Source of the DNA: Fomitopsis serialis
Taxonomy: Eukaryota > Basidiomycota > Agaricomycetes > Polyporales > Fomitopsidaceae
Direction of reading: 5' to 3'
Assembly: GCF_022376445.1 (NCBI RefSeq)
Contig: NW_025955091.1
Location: 1-64,000, forward strand
Length of the DNA: 64,000 nucleotides
A program made the position numbers and the translations under genes. Shown one piece after another: positions 1-11,400 of this stretch. The notes under the pieces were generated by a model that did not search any database, was not told the origin of the DNA, and saw only the letters and a program-made list of their open reading frames with translations. Each line of letters opens with the position of its first letter. Positions within the stretch are counted from its first letter, which is position 1.

Positions 1-2
1 TG

Positions 3-2464
3 AACGCAAAAGGGCCGAAAACTAGGTACGAGCTTCCCGGCGGAGGGTACGAGACCATCGGAGGGAATCCAGGCATAAGGCGATTCGTGTGGAACACCTG
101 GAGAACATGAACCGCATCCTCCAAAGGATGGGTGCCGTCGGAGGGACGTTCTCGGGAAAGAAGGCACATCTGTGCGTACCGGACGTGGTAGTCCTGGGAC
201 ATAAGTGCACATACAGCGGAAGGGAGCCTGACGACGCTAGGGTGCAGAAGATCCGCGACTGGCCAGCGTGCAAGACGGTGACGGACGTGCGGGCCTTCCT
301 TGGGACGATGGGGCTGGTTCGGATCTTCATCAAGGACTTCTCAAAGATCGCGAGACCACTCACTAGGTTGACGCGGAGGGGGGTTGACTTCGGATGGGGG
401 GCGGAAGAAGAGCTGGCGATGGAAACACTGAAAGAAGCACTCGTGAACTGCCCTGCGCTCCTTCCGATCGACTATACTACCGACCGAGTAGTGATTCTGG
501 CCGTGGACTCTTCGGTCATCGGCGTCGGGTTTGTCCTACTGCAGCGGGACGTGAAGGGGAGGAAGTGCCCGAGCAGGTTTGGGTCAATAACGTGGAATGA
601 ACGGGAGTCGCGCTACTCACAGGCAAAGGTAGAACTATATGGGCTCTTCCGGGCGCTGCGAGCGTCGAGGATACACATTATCGGCGTGCGGAGGCTGGAA
701 GTCGAGGTAGATGCGAAGTACATCAAGGGCATGCTCAACAACCCGGACATTCAGCCGAATGCGGCGATGAACCGGTGGATAGCGGCGATCCTACTCTTCG
801 ACTTCAAGCTGGTGCATATTCCCGGAGTGCTTCACTCCGGGGCGGACGGGCTATCACGGAGGGAACGAGCGGAAGAAGACCCGGAGGAGGAGGGAGATCC
901 CGAAGAGTGGATCGACGAAGCATGCGCGTTTACGATTGAAACCTGGAACTCTAGCGAGCCGAGCTACCGGCGGAAGGGGCTCCGAGCACGGGAGGAGGCG
1001 CGGATCCTCTGCTTAGTGATTGGGGTCGCAGGCCCAGACGCGGAAGAAGTGGAGATTCCGCGGCATGACAAGGCGGATGCGGCGGAAGAAGATCTGGTAC
1101 GCATTGAGGAGTTCCTGAGGACCGCCGAGAGACCGGAGGGAATGGCGGACGAGGCGGCGTTCAGGAAATTCGTGCGAAAGGCAGGACGGTTCTTCTTACG
1201 CGGAGGGAGACTCTGGCGACGGGACCCAGACGGAAAGCATAAGCGAGTGATTCGGAGGGAGCGAAGGTTAGAGCTATTGAGGCAGGCGCACGACGACCTC
1301 GGACATAAGGGAGTACTTACGGTGCGGACGAGGCTGCTGGAGCGCTTCTGGTGGCCGTTCCTGGACCAGGACGTACGGTGGTACGTGAGTACGTGCCATG
1401 CGTGCCAACTTAGGAGCACGCAACGGCTGAAGATCCCTCCGACGGTCGCGATACCGCAGGGATTATTCCATAAGGTGTACATGGACACAATGCACATGCC
1501 TGCCGCGGGAGGATACAAGATGATAGTTCAAGGGAGATGTTCCCTAGGATCGTATCCGGAATTCCGGAAGCTGCGGAGGGAGACTGGGCCAATACTAGGG
1601 GCATGGATCTACGAGGATATTCTCTGTCGGTGGGGGGCGGTCACGGAGATAGTAACAGACAACGGCCCTGCGTTCCTCGCGGCGATGGAATACCTCGCGA
1701 AGAAATACGGGATCAGGCATATTAAGATCTCGCCGTATAATTCGAGAGCAAACGGGATCGTCGAGCGACGGCACTTTGACGTGCGGGAGGCAACGATGAA
1801 GCTCTGCGGAGGGAATGAATCGAAGTGGCCATCGGTGATCGACGCGGTTTTCTGGGCGGAACGAGTCTCGATACAGAAGAGCACTGGGATGTCGCCGTAC
1901 AGGATTATGCATGGAGTTGAGCCAATCTTTCCATTTGACCTAGCGGAAGCAACGTACCTGGTTCCGGCGCCGGAGGAGATGCTATCTCAGGAGGAATTCA
2001 TTGCGCATCGGGCACGGCAGCTGCTGAAGCGAAGAGAGGACCTTGACGGTATTCATCGGAAGGTGCTTAAAGCTAGGTACAAATCGGTGAAGGAGTTTAT
2101 CAAGCGGAACGAGCACACTATCAAAGACTACAAGCATAATCCTGGAGACCTGGTGTTAGTGCGAAACTCGCAAATCGAAACGGAACACAGTCGGAAGGCG
2201 AAACAGCGGTATCTGGGGCCGATGATCGTAGTGCGGCGGACGGAGGGAGGGTCGTACATTCTCGCAGAACTAGACGGAAGCGTGTCGAGGCACAGATATG
2301 CGGCGTTCCGGGTGATACCGTATCGCGGAAGGGACAAGGCGCAAGTTAAGCTAGTGGATATTGAGGAGTGGGATGAGTACTTACCGGACGAGAATGAAGA
2401 GCTGGAGGAAAGGTTCGGCGCGGACGACAAGGACGAAGAGTCGGACGCGGAAGAAGAGGATTGA
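3..2464 (+). CDS. gypsy Pol: RT C-terminus, RNase H, integrase (frameshifted)
   Basis: Partial polyprotein that copies and integrates the element. Counting residues from base 89, the RT thumb/connection is at about 1-90 and the RNase H begins at about 135 with a catalytic Asp near 140. The integrase HHCC zinc finger spans about 400-440. The integrase triad is D466, D524 and E559, a DD35E spacing. A GPY/F-type tail with the motif YLGP follows, and the protein ends in a very acidic stretch. No chromodomain is seen. Bases 3-92 encode the preceding RT segment in another frame. The two frames join if one G is missing from the run at 91-93, so this copy has a one-base frameshift. The stop at 2464 lies only 20 bases from the convergent stop of antisense gene B. 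Confidence 0.9.
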
Positions 2465-2484
2465 CGAGGAAGGGAGGCGCGGAG

Positions 2485-3227
2485 TCAGGCTGGCGGAGCG
2501 GAGGGAGTGGCTGCCGCGTCGGAAGGAGTGTGTGACCCGCGGAGGGGAGGAGAAGCGCGGACGGACGAGCTGGAGGGGGTAGAGCGTATGTGCTCGAGGA
2601 CATACGAAAGCTGCGTCTCGATAACGTCGAGGGCGGCCTGAACGGAGGAATCATTGTGGATGTCGTCGAGGCGGGAACGGACGTAGCCGCGGAAGCCTTC
2701 CAGGGCACGAACCTTCTCGGCGAGAGTATCGAGGCGACGGTCGACGGTCCCGCGATCGAAGCCGGCACAATTTCGAGGCGGCGCTGGGTGTTAAGATGGT
2801 ACTCGTAGTTCCGGCGGTGCTCTAGGAACAGGTCGAGGAGCCCGTTGACCTGGATCGCGATGCGGGTGTCTCCGCGATCGATATCCCGCGCATGGGCCTC
2901 GAGCATCGCGTTGACGGTGCGGCGGAACTCGACAAACTCGTTCCAGATTCGTTCCTGCTGGCGGGTTTGCCACGCGGAAGAGGCCTCTAGACGAGCGAGG
3001 CGCTCCTCGACGGGGAGGGCCGAGAGTGGAACCGGGGCGGAGGGATCAACTGGTATAGGCGACGGGGGGAACGGAAGGGGAATCTCGTCGGGATCGAAGA
3101 AGGGACGACGCTCGACGCTGGGGAGGCGGCGAGCGGCGGAGGGGACGCGAGTCTGAAGGCCGCTCATGCGGAGGAAAGAGGGGCAGGGAGAAAGCGATGT
3201 GCAGGGTGGGATAGCTGCTCGGGGCAC
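2485..3227 (-). CDS. gypsy antisense gene B, coiled-coil protein
   Basis: Unrecognised protein encoded opposite to pol. It starts at 3227, or at an internal Met near 3168, and stops at 2485, just after the pol stop, so the two genes are convergent and do not overlap. The N-terminal third is proline-rich. It is followed by helical, coiled-coil-like segments containing LARLEASSAWQTRQQERIW and later DTLAEKVRALEGF and DVIETQLSYVLEHI. The reading frame changes once near 2771-2775. One extra A there would join the two coiled-coil halves, so this copy carries a probable one-base frameshift. The tail is Ser/Pro-rich. Function unknown; I infer an accessory protein of the element. Confidence 0.6.
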
Positions 3228-3647
3228 GAGTTAAGAACGATGTGGGAGATGGGATGGATGGACGACTCGCATACCCGAGGCAAGCATAGATCGATGGCGA
3301 TAATGGGGAGGAGCGGACAGTGGAAGGGGAAAGAGGAGGATCAGTAGCCTCGAGGCGTCGGCACCACTCGAAATCAAAGTGATCAACGAGCTAGATGCAC
3401 AGGATGGAAGCCTCGAGGTGATTGTACAGGGCGGAAGCCTCGAGGCGATTGGGAATCAAGGGGCAGCCCATCCGGTGGCCAGTGAGGAAACGAGTGCGCG
3501 GCCTCGGGGAGCTTATCACACGGGTGGACGAACAAGGCGCGGTCAGCGGGGCCGGGGGGGGTAAGCAGGGATACATTGTACAATTGCGGACTTGGGACGG
3601 AGGGAGGTACATCGGAGGGAGGAGACTACTGCGGGATCACTACTACA
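3228..3647. other. spacer between antisense genes A and B
   Basis: About 420 bases with no convincing coding region. It lies upstream of antisense gene B and downstream of antisense gene A, so it should contain the promoter of B and the terminator of A. Three short direct repeats with core AGCCTCGAGG occur around 3346, 3411 and 3435. No TATA box stands out. Confidence 0.5.
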
Positions 3648-5667
3648 CTACCTACTGGCCCTCCTCCGACTCAAACTCACGCTCAGGCTTCCCGGGACCT
3701 TCCATTTGACATCTTCCTCCAGCTCGTCGTGCTCATCTTCTGGGTCGGGGATCTCGGGGGCGCCGAGCATACCGGGGCGGCGGAAGAATTGCCGGACTTC
3801 CCCAGACCGGCTGGCCATCCAATCGAGTCGATCTTGGACGGTTCGGAGGCGAGGAGGAGCGGCGGGCATGGCCAAGGGAGCGGGTGGAGGCTGCGAGGGA
3901 CCAGCGACCGGCTCGGGGGATGCAGAAGGAGCGGGAGGTCGAGTAGGCGGCGCTGGAGCACCGCGGAAGGGGAAGTCGGCTCGGATATCCGAAGGACGGG
4001 GACCGACGAGGGTGCCTCCTGGGGTGGTTACCCAGTCGTAAGAGGCGAGGGCGGACCGAGGGAGGTCGGGATGGTGGCCTATATAGAAGAAGCTTGGCGC
4101 CCCTTCCTCTGGAAAGCAAGGGGATGAGTAAGTAAGGACGGTAGGCGGAAAAGGGACTCACTAAAGGCACTGAACGCGCACCTCTTCTTCCGGGAACTAC
4201 ACGCGGCGCATGCGTGGCCCGGAAGGGCGTCGATGCGGCACCGGAAGCGATTTCGACGGCACTCAGGGCAAGGGGTGGTCGGAGAGTACACGTAGGGCCC
4301 GTACCGCGGGCGCTCGGCATTGGAAGTGCGCTGCGGCACCGGAGGGAACTTGTCGGGGAGGGCGGGGGACGGAAGGAGGATTGTCGGCGAAGGGGGAGCA
4401 GGCGGAGCGCCTCCGTGGTCGGGAAGCTTGAGGAGGACACGACGCGGCATCGGGCGAGACGGGCGAGGAGCGGGAGGAGGGGACGGCTGGGTTGGGCGGT
4501 AGAGCCGGGTCCCGATGTTGCTGGCGAAAATCGCCTCTTCCAACGCGCGAGGCGACATGGACCGCTCCAGGGCGTCATCCTCGATGGTATCGATCGGAGG
4601 GGGAGTCGGTGGCGCGCGAGACAGGGCGGTGCCGCGCGGAGGCCCGGGGGAGGAGATGGTATGGACGGCGCGATGGGAGGTGAGGGCGATGGCGCGAACA
4701 GAGGAAGGGGCGCGACGGGCGTGCCTCTCTCTGTGAACAGAGGCGAAGAGGAGGGTGGCGGCGAACGCGCGGGCGTAACGGGAGGAGGGACGGAAGGGTC
4801 CCGCTCGGTGAACGCGAGCGAGGACGCGCGGGCATAATGGCCGGGGGCGGAGGGAGCCGGCTCAGGGAAAGGGAACCCGAACGGCCCAGCCACGGAGAGG
4901 GCGGGCTCAGGCGCCGGAACGTCCTCGAGGGCCGCGAGATGCACGGCGGGCGGGGGAACAGGCCCGTCCTGGGCCGCAGGCTCAGGCATTGGCTCGTCGT
5001 ACTCGAGAGGGGACGGAGGTCGAGGTTCGTGGGGCGGCGACCGGAGAGGCTCGGAGACGGGAGACAGATGCGCGGCGGTGGCGGGGAGAGGGGACGGATG
5101 AGGCACGGGCGATGGGGACGGAGCGCGAGAGGCGGGACGACGGGACGTGGCGAGGACGGCCGGGGAGAGCTCGAAGGTGGTGCCGGCCCAGTAGCCGGTC
5201 GAGCCGTACCGGCGGCCACGCAGTTGGGCCTCCTGCCGGAGGGTCTGGAGGGAACCCTGGTACCGGGAGGGCTGGCTGGCGAAGCCGTCCAGCCGCTCCC
5301 AGAAGGCGTCCAAGGCGGCCTCGGTTTCGGGACGCAAACGCGTCTCGAACAGCCCGTTGGTGAGGACGTAGTCGAGGTGCACGTCGTACACGGCCTGGGA
5401 GGACCCGTGAGCATGGAGGACAGGGAGATAGGTATCGGAGGTGCTCACCCAGGCGTAACATAGCTGGCGGCCCCAGATCAACCACGCGCCCGCTTGCGCG
5501 TGCGATGGATGGCGGCCCATGGTCGGCTCTCGAGCGGCGACGATGCTGATTCGCGCCTCAAGGGAGACCAGTTCGGCGGAGGCGGCAAGGCGGACTGGAT
5601 AGTCCTCGTCGGGGAGACCGGCGGTGAAGTCCAGAGTGGCGGAAGGAGACGGGGAAGGACGAGACAT
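3648..5667 (-). CDS. gypsy antisense gene A, Zn(II)2Cys6-type protein
   Basis: Antisense gene lying between pol and the 3' LTR. It starts at 5667 with a folded-looking N-terminal region that includes AGAWLIWGRQLCYAW and DVHLDYVLTNGLFETR. A long Pro/Ser-rich middle follows, then at 4178-4270 a cysteine cluster C-x2-C-x6-C-x9-C-x2-C-x6-C, which is exactly the Zn(II)2Cys6 binuclear cluster pattern. A 53 bp GT-AG intron (4109-4161) follows three codons later. Splicing it restores a frame to the stop at 3648, passing EGAPSFFYIGHHPDLPRSAL and an acidic C-terminus. Within exon 1 the frame changes somewhere between about 4980 and 4640, by a second intron or a one-base indel. In ordinary fungal proteins this cluster binds DNA. 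A role in the element is inference. Confidence 0.65.
4178..4270 (-). other. Zn(II)2Cys6 cluster in antisense gene A
   Basis: Six cysteines spaced 2-6-9-2-6, with basic residues between them (CPECRRNRFRC, then CAACSSRKKRC). This fits the fungal binuclear cluster consensus CX2CX6CX5-12CX2CX6-8C at every position. It lies just before the intron of antisense gene A. Confidence 0.8.
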
Positions 5668-5951
5668 GGGTGACAGGAGATGGGAGGGAGGAGGAAGGAG
5701 CACGAAGGAGCAGGAGTGCGGCGAGCCTTATACGCGGGGAGACGAGGCCCAGCCACACTGATCGGAAGAAGATTCCCCGATCAAGAGACTATCCCGGCCA
5801 ATCAACGCGTCGGACGAAGCGCTAGAGAAGCAAGGCGAGCAGAAGGCCGTGATCGATCACCGATCGCTCAAGACTTGGGACGATCCTGAAGGCGGCGTAG
5901 GAGTACCATATCGGGAAGAATGAGAGTCTGACCGGGGACGGTCAGAATTTC

Positions 5952-5965
5952 AAGGTGGGGGTAGA
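5952..5965 (+). other. polypurine tract of the gypsy element
   Basis: A purine run interrupted by one T (AAGGTGGGGGTAGA type) lies directly before the LTR start TGTGGGG. This is the position where plus-strand DNA synthesis is primed in LTR retrotransposons. It shows that the LTR at 5966 is the 3' LTR of the pol-bearing element. Confidence 0.7.
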
Positions 5966-6085
5966 TGTGGGGCAGGCCCACATGGGAACAGCGGTACGAG
6001 CCCGGAACGACACACGCACTCAGGCCCAGGCAATGCGGAGCGAAGCGACATCCATTGGCGGAAGGACGACTCGGCGGAAGGACAA

Positions 6086-6095
6086 CCAATATAAG
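6086..6095 (+). promoter_or_regulatory. putative LTR core promoter (CCAAT/TATAAG)
   Basis: CCAAT at 6086-6090 runs straight into TATAAG at 6090-6095 on the sense strand of the element, about 120 bases into the LTR. Position and sequence suit an RNA polymerase II start for the genomic transcript. Placement is inferred from motif alone. Confidence 0.35.
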
Positions 6096-6115
6096 AACAC
6101 GCGGGAGGAAGACGG

Positions 6116-6904
6116 CTACAGTACATGGACAACGGGCTCCTCCCCCATGGCGTCCTCAACCTCTCCTTCCTCCAGATCATCGACATCCCTAACCGGCGCG
6201 AACCGCAGGCGGCGAGGTACCCCAGAGTAGCCGTCCGGGACGTAGACTCCCTCCGACAGGCGGGCGTGCAAGTCGCGAACACCGCCCTCCACCGTATTCA
6301 GGCCTCGGGCGATACGAACAGCTTCGGAACGAGCGTCGCGGTTAGCGGTGCGGCACTCGTCTAGGAGGCCCTGGAACCGAGTAAGGAGGCTGTCGAGGCT
6401 GTCGGACGAAGCGCGGTAGGACGAGAGCTGTAAGGGACACTCCAAGTAGCGAACCGGAAGGAGGGGACGACCAATCTCTGCGTCAGCCTGCTCGGCGGTG
6501 ACCCGATTCGGGGCCCAGGCAATCAAAGGGAAGGGTTCGCCCACGTAGCTATGCTGCGACGGAAGAGTGAGGAAGACTTGGTCGAGGTACTCGATCAGCT
6601 CCTGCACGTCGGGATAGCGGCGGACGAGCGGAAGGGAAGCATCGCCGTGGGCCACTGCACGGGAACGAGAGTCGAAGAGCATTCGCTGCGGGGAGGACGG
6701 CTTAGAGGGGGATCAGGAATCAGGATGAAGGGAAAGACGCACGATTAACCACCGAGCTCCGTGGGCCCAGGCAAGCCACTCGTGGTCGCTATCGGGGTTC
6801 AGACGAGGCTCGACTACGCGTTCGTCACGGAGAAGATCGATGAGGCGGTAGAACCGGGTGGTGAAGACGATGGTGGACGGGTTCGGGGGAGCATCGGCGG
6901 GCAT
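6116..6904 (-). CDS. gene antisense within the gypsy LTR
   Basis: Two-exon gene wholly inside the LTR, on the strand opposite to pol. Exon 1 (6743-6904) starts at ATG 6904. A 57 bp intron (6686-6742) has GT and CCCCGCAG borders. Exon 2 (6116-6685) continues in frame to a stop, giving about 243 residues. The protein has FTTRFYRLIDLLRDERVV, then AWAHGARWLI, then a helical, coiled-coil-like region ending in the acidic stretch DVDDLEEGEVEDAMGEE. No known family was recognised. Its AHGARWLI and LDQVF segments resemble AGAWLI and LDYVL of antisense gene A, which hints at common origin. The frame is also kept through most of the other LTR copy, with two residue changes. Confidence 0.6.
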
Positions 6905-7543
6905 TGCAGACGGTGGGGAAACACTGAGAGCCAGGGGGAGGGAGCGGAAGGAGCTGGAGAAGGGTATGGCGAGGCGTCGGGAGGAGGCGGAGGGGGCGGA
7001 AGGAGCTGGAGAAGGGCACGGCGAGGGGTCGGAAGGAGACGCGGCGGGTGCGGAAGGAACGGGAGAGGAGAGGAACGGGTGCCAGCGAGGGTAGGACGTG
7101 GGAAAACGGCGGCGGGAGGAGACTTAGGGGGGGAGAGGGAGGGAGGAGTTAGTCACCTACCACTACCTCTCAGGACTCAGTATCTAGGTTGCGCCGGGCA
7201 ATCTCAGGCTTCAGGTCTCGTCTCAGGCTCGCGCTCAGGCTAAGGAAGGTCGCATAAGTTAGGCTCAGGCTCAGGATCGAGGAGAACTCAGGTTAGGAAC
7301 GTCGGAGGGAAGGCTATCGAGTATACCAGGCTCAGGAAAGGGCAGTCTTCACTAAAGGACAGCGCGGACGAAGCGTGCGGCACACCTCCCCATTCCCCCT
7401 TTTCCCTCCGCGAGGTACCACGGACCTCGCTCGCTTCCTCCGCCAACCGTCAACTGGTACCAACGACCCCCGCCCATCGTTTTCACCGATACCAAGAATT
7501 CCCTTCCGCGTCGTCCACGCACCGGGGACTCGCAATCACCACA

Positions 7544-7897
7544 ACGGTGGCACAACTTCGCGGGCGCCCACTCACCTCCGACCCCGACGACCATCAGGAG
7601 TACCTCCACCTAGTCCGTACGATCCCATACTGGGTCGACATGGTTCGACTCAAGAAGGCCGGCAGTGTTGACTGCCAACTCTGCAAGGCCGACACGCACC
7701 CGTCCTACGACTGCCCCTTCCACAAAACGGAAGGCTGGTATGGCCCCCCCTACGATGGAGCCGAGCGCCACGCCGCGCGCGTCCAGAAGACGGCGACAAA
7801 GGGAGCTAAGCCCTCGAAGTCTGGACAACCCAAGGGAGGCGGATCGAGTCGTCAGCGAGACTCTCTGCCCAAGGCGAAAGGGAAGAAGCGAGCGTAA
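7544..7897 (+). CDS. LINE ORF1 (Gag-like), C-terminal fragment
   Basis: The last 117 codons of an RNA-binding ORF1 protein. The frame is open right up to the gypsy LTR, so the start is missing because of the insertion. A zinc knuckle CQLCKADTHPSYDC fits C-x2-C-x4-H-x4-C. The C-terminus is basic (KAKGKKRA). ORF1 proteins of Tad/I-like LINEs package the RNA. ORF2 starts 546 bases downstream. Confidence 0.85.
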   Translation, partial: TVAQLRGRPLTSDPDDHQEYLHLVRTIPYWVDMVRLKKAGSVDCQLCKADTHPSYDCPFHKTEGWYGPPYDGAERHAARVQKTATKGAKPSKSGQPKGGGSSRQRDSLPKAKGKKRA

Positions 7898-8443
7898 TGT
7901 TAGCTACAGCCTAGCCCACCCCTCCACTATCCTACACTACCCTGTACCTAATGAATAAGCGTGCACGCGTTTTCGCTACCTCTCCCACTAGGCCAGTGCG
8001 GCCCGCTCACTGGAGCGACCATGAGAGTTAAGACGCCGAGAGACTGCCGCCCTATGAGAAGCAGAATCCCGGCGCCCCTGGGAACCTACATACACTGACA
8101 CTATGCGAATAATGGACAGGAAAGTGACCAGGGTAGACGAAGGCCAGTAAGACAATGGCCATACCAAGCTCCGACTTGGTTAAACGGAAATCAGGAAGGG
8201 GTAGAGTCCAGTCGACTCTCCCGACCTGACGAAGATTGTCTTAACACCCGGCAGCGCAAGCAACTCGACTCGGCCTGGCACGTCAAGACGAGGGCCACTA
8301 ACACCGCTACTAACTACAGACAACACAGGAATAACACAACAATACGGCACGATGAAAACGGTAACGGCGCACTCGGATTTCTGTCCCCCAGAAGCGAGTC
8401 AGGCACAGCCGCCGACCGACACGCCGTTGACGGGGAACAGACT
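7898..8443 (+). other. LINE inter-ORF spacer
   Basis: 546 bases between the ORF1 stop and the ORF2 ATG. The ORF2 frame is open upstream from about 8184 but has no earlier ATG, so translation of ORF2 may depend on reinitiation or an unusual start. No other feature seen. Confidence 0.5.
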
Positions 8444-11400
8444 ATGGCAGGCGGAAACAACGGAGGGACCTCACAGGAGCCTGAGCGGGCACCGGGAGTC
8501 CCCAACGCCCGCTCAGGCAATGACTACCGGTCCCCCACCCCACGCAGTAGGAGCCCAGCTCCGAACGTGGAAGTCGCCAGTACGCGCGACGGAGAGCAGT
8601 ACGCTCCTCCAGAACCGTCAGGCCCACTGGGCCTGATCCCGGGCGCTGCCACGGGAGCGCAGGTCGCGCCAGAACGGCAAAACGCCGAGGGAGCACAGAC
8701 TACCCAACCAGGTCAGCGAGCCACACAACGCAGCGCCGCGACCACAAGCCGACGCATAAGCAATATGGTAGAGCCCGCGGCTGGACGTGCCCATGGCCCG
8801 CCGAAAGGTACTCAACATCGACGCAAACCTCGACCTCAGAAAAAGTCACTGCGTGCCGCAGTGACAGTGGCGTCGCTCAACATACGAGGCTTTGGCAGCG
8901 ACAGCATATATAACGCAGGCAATAAATGGCTGCATGTAAATCAGCTAGTCCGCGATAAGCGAATCGGAGTACTGGTAGTACAAGAATCACACATGGATGA
9001 TACCAGACGTGAAAAGATAGAACAACTCTTCTCGCAACGCCTGAGAATCCTGTCATCGGGTGACCCAGACAACCCAACTGCGAAAGGAGGACTGGCCATT
9101 GTGCTCAACAAAGAAATAGTAGATGCAAACTCGGCCCGGGTAGAAATCCTCAAACCCGGCCGTGCAATGCAAGTCACCCTACAGCTAAAGCATGAGGCCA
9201 CACTCACGATACTAGGTATATACACCCCCAATGATCACACCGAAAGTGAGTACCTCTGGGAGGACATCCGTGACTTCTACACAGACCCGGTAAACCGGCG
9301 CGCCCCAAAGCCTGACATCATGCTGGGGGATTTCAACATGGTAGAAGAATCCATTGATCGTATCCCCTCCCACGAAGACCGCAGAGCCACGGTCGACCGA
9401 CTAGACGAACTAAAGACACACCTAGGCCTACGAGACGGCTGGAGACAGCTCAACCCAACTGAGAAAGCCTACACATTCTACCAAAAAGCCACGGGCTCGC
9501 AATCACGAATCGACCGGATATACGCGACCGAACGCATATGCGCACAGGCCAGAGCTTGGGAAACATCCCCGACGGGCGTCCCCAATACAGACCACAGGCT
9601 TGTCTCAGTACATGCATCGACAGACAACGCACCATGGGTAGGGAGCGGGCGACGAACGATCCCGCTCTACGTCCTGAAAGACAAGCGCATGAAAGAGTAC
9701 ATCAGTAAACGGGTAAAACAAGCCCTCACCGAACTCACCGAACTGGATGGCTGGAGATCAGATAGCGAGAACCCGCAACGTATCCTGCACAGCCTGAAAA
9801 TGGACGTCAGGAAGAAAGCCATAGAACGCCAACGGAAAATGGTACCCAAGCTAATGAAAGACATAGACCGAACAAAGCACGCCCTGAGCGACACACTGAA
9901 TAACCAATCAGAACTCGAGTCAGACACAAAGACAGAAGCGGCAATACTCACTGAACGACTGTCCATGCTCGAACAAAAACGACACAACCAGACACGAACC
10001 AACATCAAAGTCAAAAGTCGACTAGAGGGCGAGACTCTGTGCAAAAGCTGGTGCAGTCAAGGAAAAGAAAAGAAACCGAGAGACCTCATATACGCCTTAA
10101 AACATCCCGAGGATGGCGAAGCCAACGAGGCGAGAGTCCCAGCCTACGAGAAGAACTCCAAGAAGATGGCGAAGCTAGCGAGAGACTACCACCTACAACT
10201 CCAGTCAACCGGGCTAGAGCCAGACGACGCGAAACGCACCCGCTGCGAACAGGAGGTCCTTAGCCACATAGCCACACAACCCACCCACAGTCAGTATGAC
10301 GAACTAGATGACCCCATAAATAGGGACGAGGTAATATATGCCCTAAAGACGTCAAAAAAGGATAGTGCAGCAGGCATAGATGGTCTCACATACGAATTCT
10401 GGGAGGAGCTCAAACAGTACAGCCCCGACTCATCAGACAGTGAGGACGAACCCGACGAAGACCCTCTGGACCCCATTGACCTGCTTACAAGCACATTCAA
10501 TGACATCCAGAAACACGGACTGGATACGACGACAGACTTCGCCGAGGGCTGGATGTGCCCGATCTTCAAAAAGAAAGATAAGACTGATATCGCGAACTAC
10601 CGCCCTATTACACTCTTGAATACGGACTACAAGCTATACACAAAGGCACTCACCATTAAGTTAGCCAAGGCAGCACCCGACCTGATACACATATCACAAG
10701 CCGGCTTTATACCGGGTCGACAAATACATGACCACACGCAACTCACCCGCATGGTCATGGAATACGCCGCCATGGCAGACCCAACAGAAGACGAAGACGG
10801 CATGATCGTGGCCCTAGACCAGGAAAAGGCGTATGATAAAATCACGCACAACTACCTGTGGACAACCCTGCGAAAATTTAACATACCAGAGTCCTTCATC
10901 CAGTCAGTGAAGACACTCTATGAAAACGCTGAAACCCGTGTTATGGTGAACGGCTTCCTCAGCGCGCCATACAAAGTGTCAAGAGGTGTACGACAGGGAG
11001 ACCCCCTTTCATGCCTCCTGTTCGACTTAGCAATTGAGCCTCTCGCAGCAACACTGCGCGCATCAAACCTACAAGGATACAACATACCAGGTGCAAATGA
11101 GCGGCTAATAGCGACGCTGTTCGCAGATGACACCACCACTTTCCTAAAGAAGGGTGATAGCTTCGCCAACCTGAATAACATACTTGATACATGGTGTGCC
11201 GCATCAGGCGCAAAGTTCAACAAAGATAAAACAGAGGTCATACCTATAGGAGCACCCGAATATCGACTGCACCTGATCCAAACACGCAAACCCGACCCCA
11301 CGAAGGAGCCACTACCCGACCATATACACATTGCCCAAGAGGGAGAAGCTGTACGTATCCTCGGTGCATGGTACGGAAACGGCATAAGTGAAACTTCGGT

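Larger units (their letters stand above)
1..7543 (+). mobile_element. Ty3/gypsy LTR retrotransposon, 3' part
   Basis: The element enters the window inside its reverse transcriptase. It continues through RNase H and integrase, a 3.5 kb region after pol that holds two antisense genes, a polypurine tract, and a 1578 bp LTR ending at 7543. The domain order RT-RNase H-integrase is that of Ty3/gypsy (Metaviridae-type) elements. The 3' LTR abuts a fragment of LINE ORF1 at ACGGT, so the element was inserted into that LINE. Its 5' LTR and gag should lie left of the window, preceded by ACGG. One-base frameshifts in pol and in antisense gene B suggest either decay or assembly error. Confidence 0.95.
5966..7543 (+). 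repeat. 3' LTR of gypsy element (1578 bp)
   Basis: Begins TGTGGGGC and ends CACCACA, a TG...CA LTR with short inverted ends. It is nearly identical to the reverse complement of 14047-15622 (1576 bp). A CCAAT box at 6086 overlaps a TATAAG at 6090, a plausible promoter for the sense transcript. Repeated CTCAGGCT words lie near 7190-7300. After 7543 the sequence is ACGGT and then LINE ORF1. The LTR is long for its class because it contains a spliced antisense gene. Confidence 0.92.

Noticed and set aside
3340..3450. Three short AGCCTCGAGG repeats as a CRISPR-like array
   Set aside because: Repeats are about ten bases, spacers are irregular, and the genome is eukaryotic.
5966..7543. Left LTR as the 5' LTR of an element running right
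   Set aside because: The sequence after 7543 is LINE ORF1, with no primer binding site or gag, and the polypurine tract lies on the left side.
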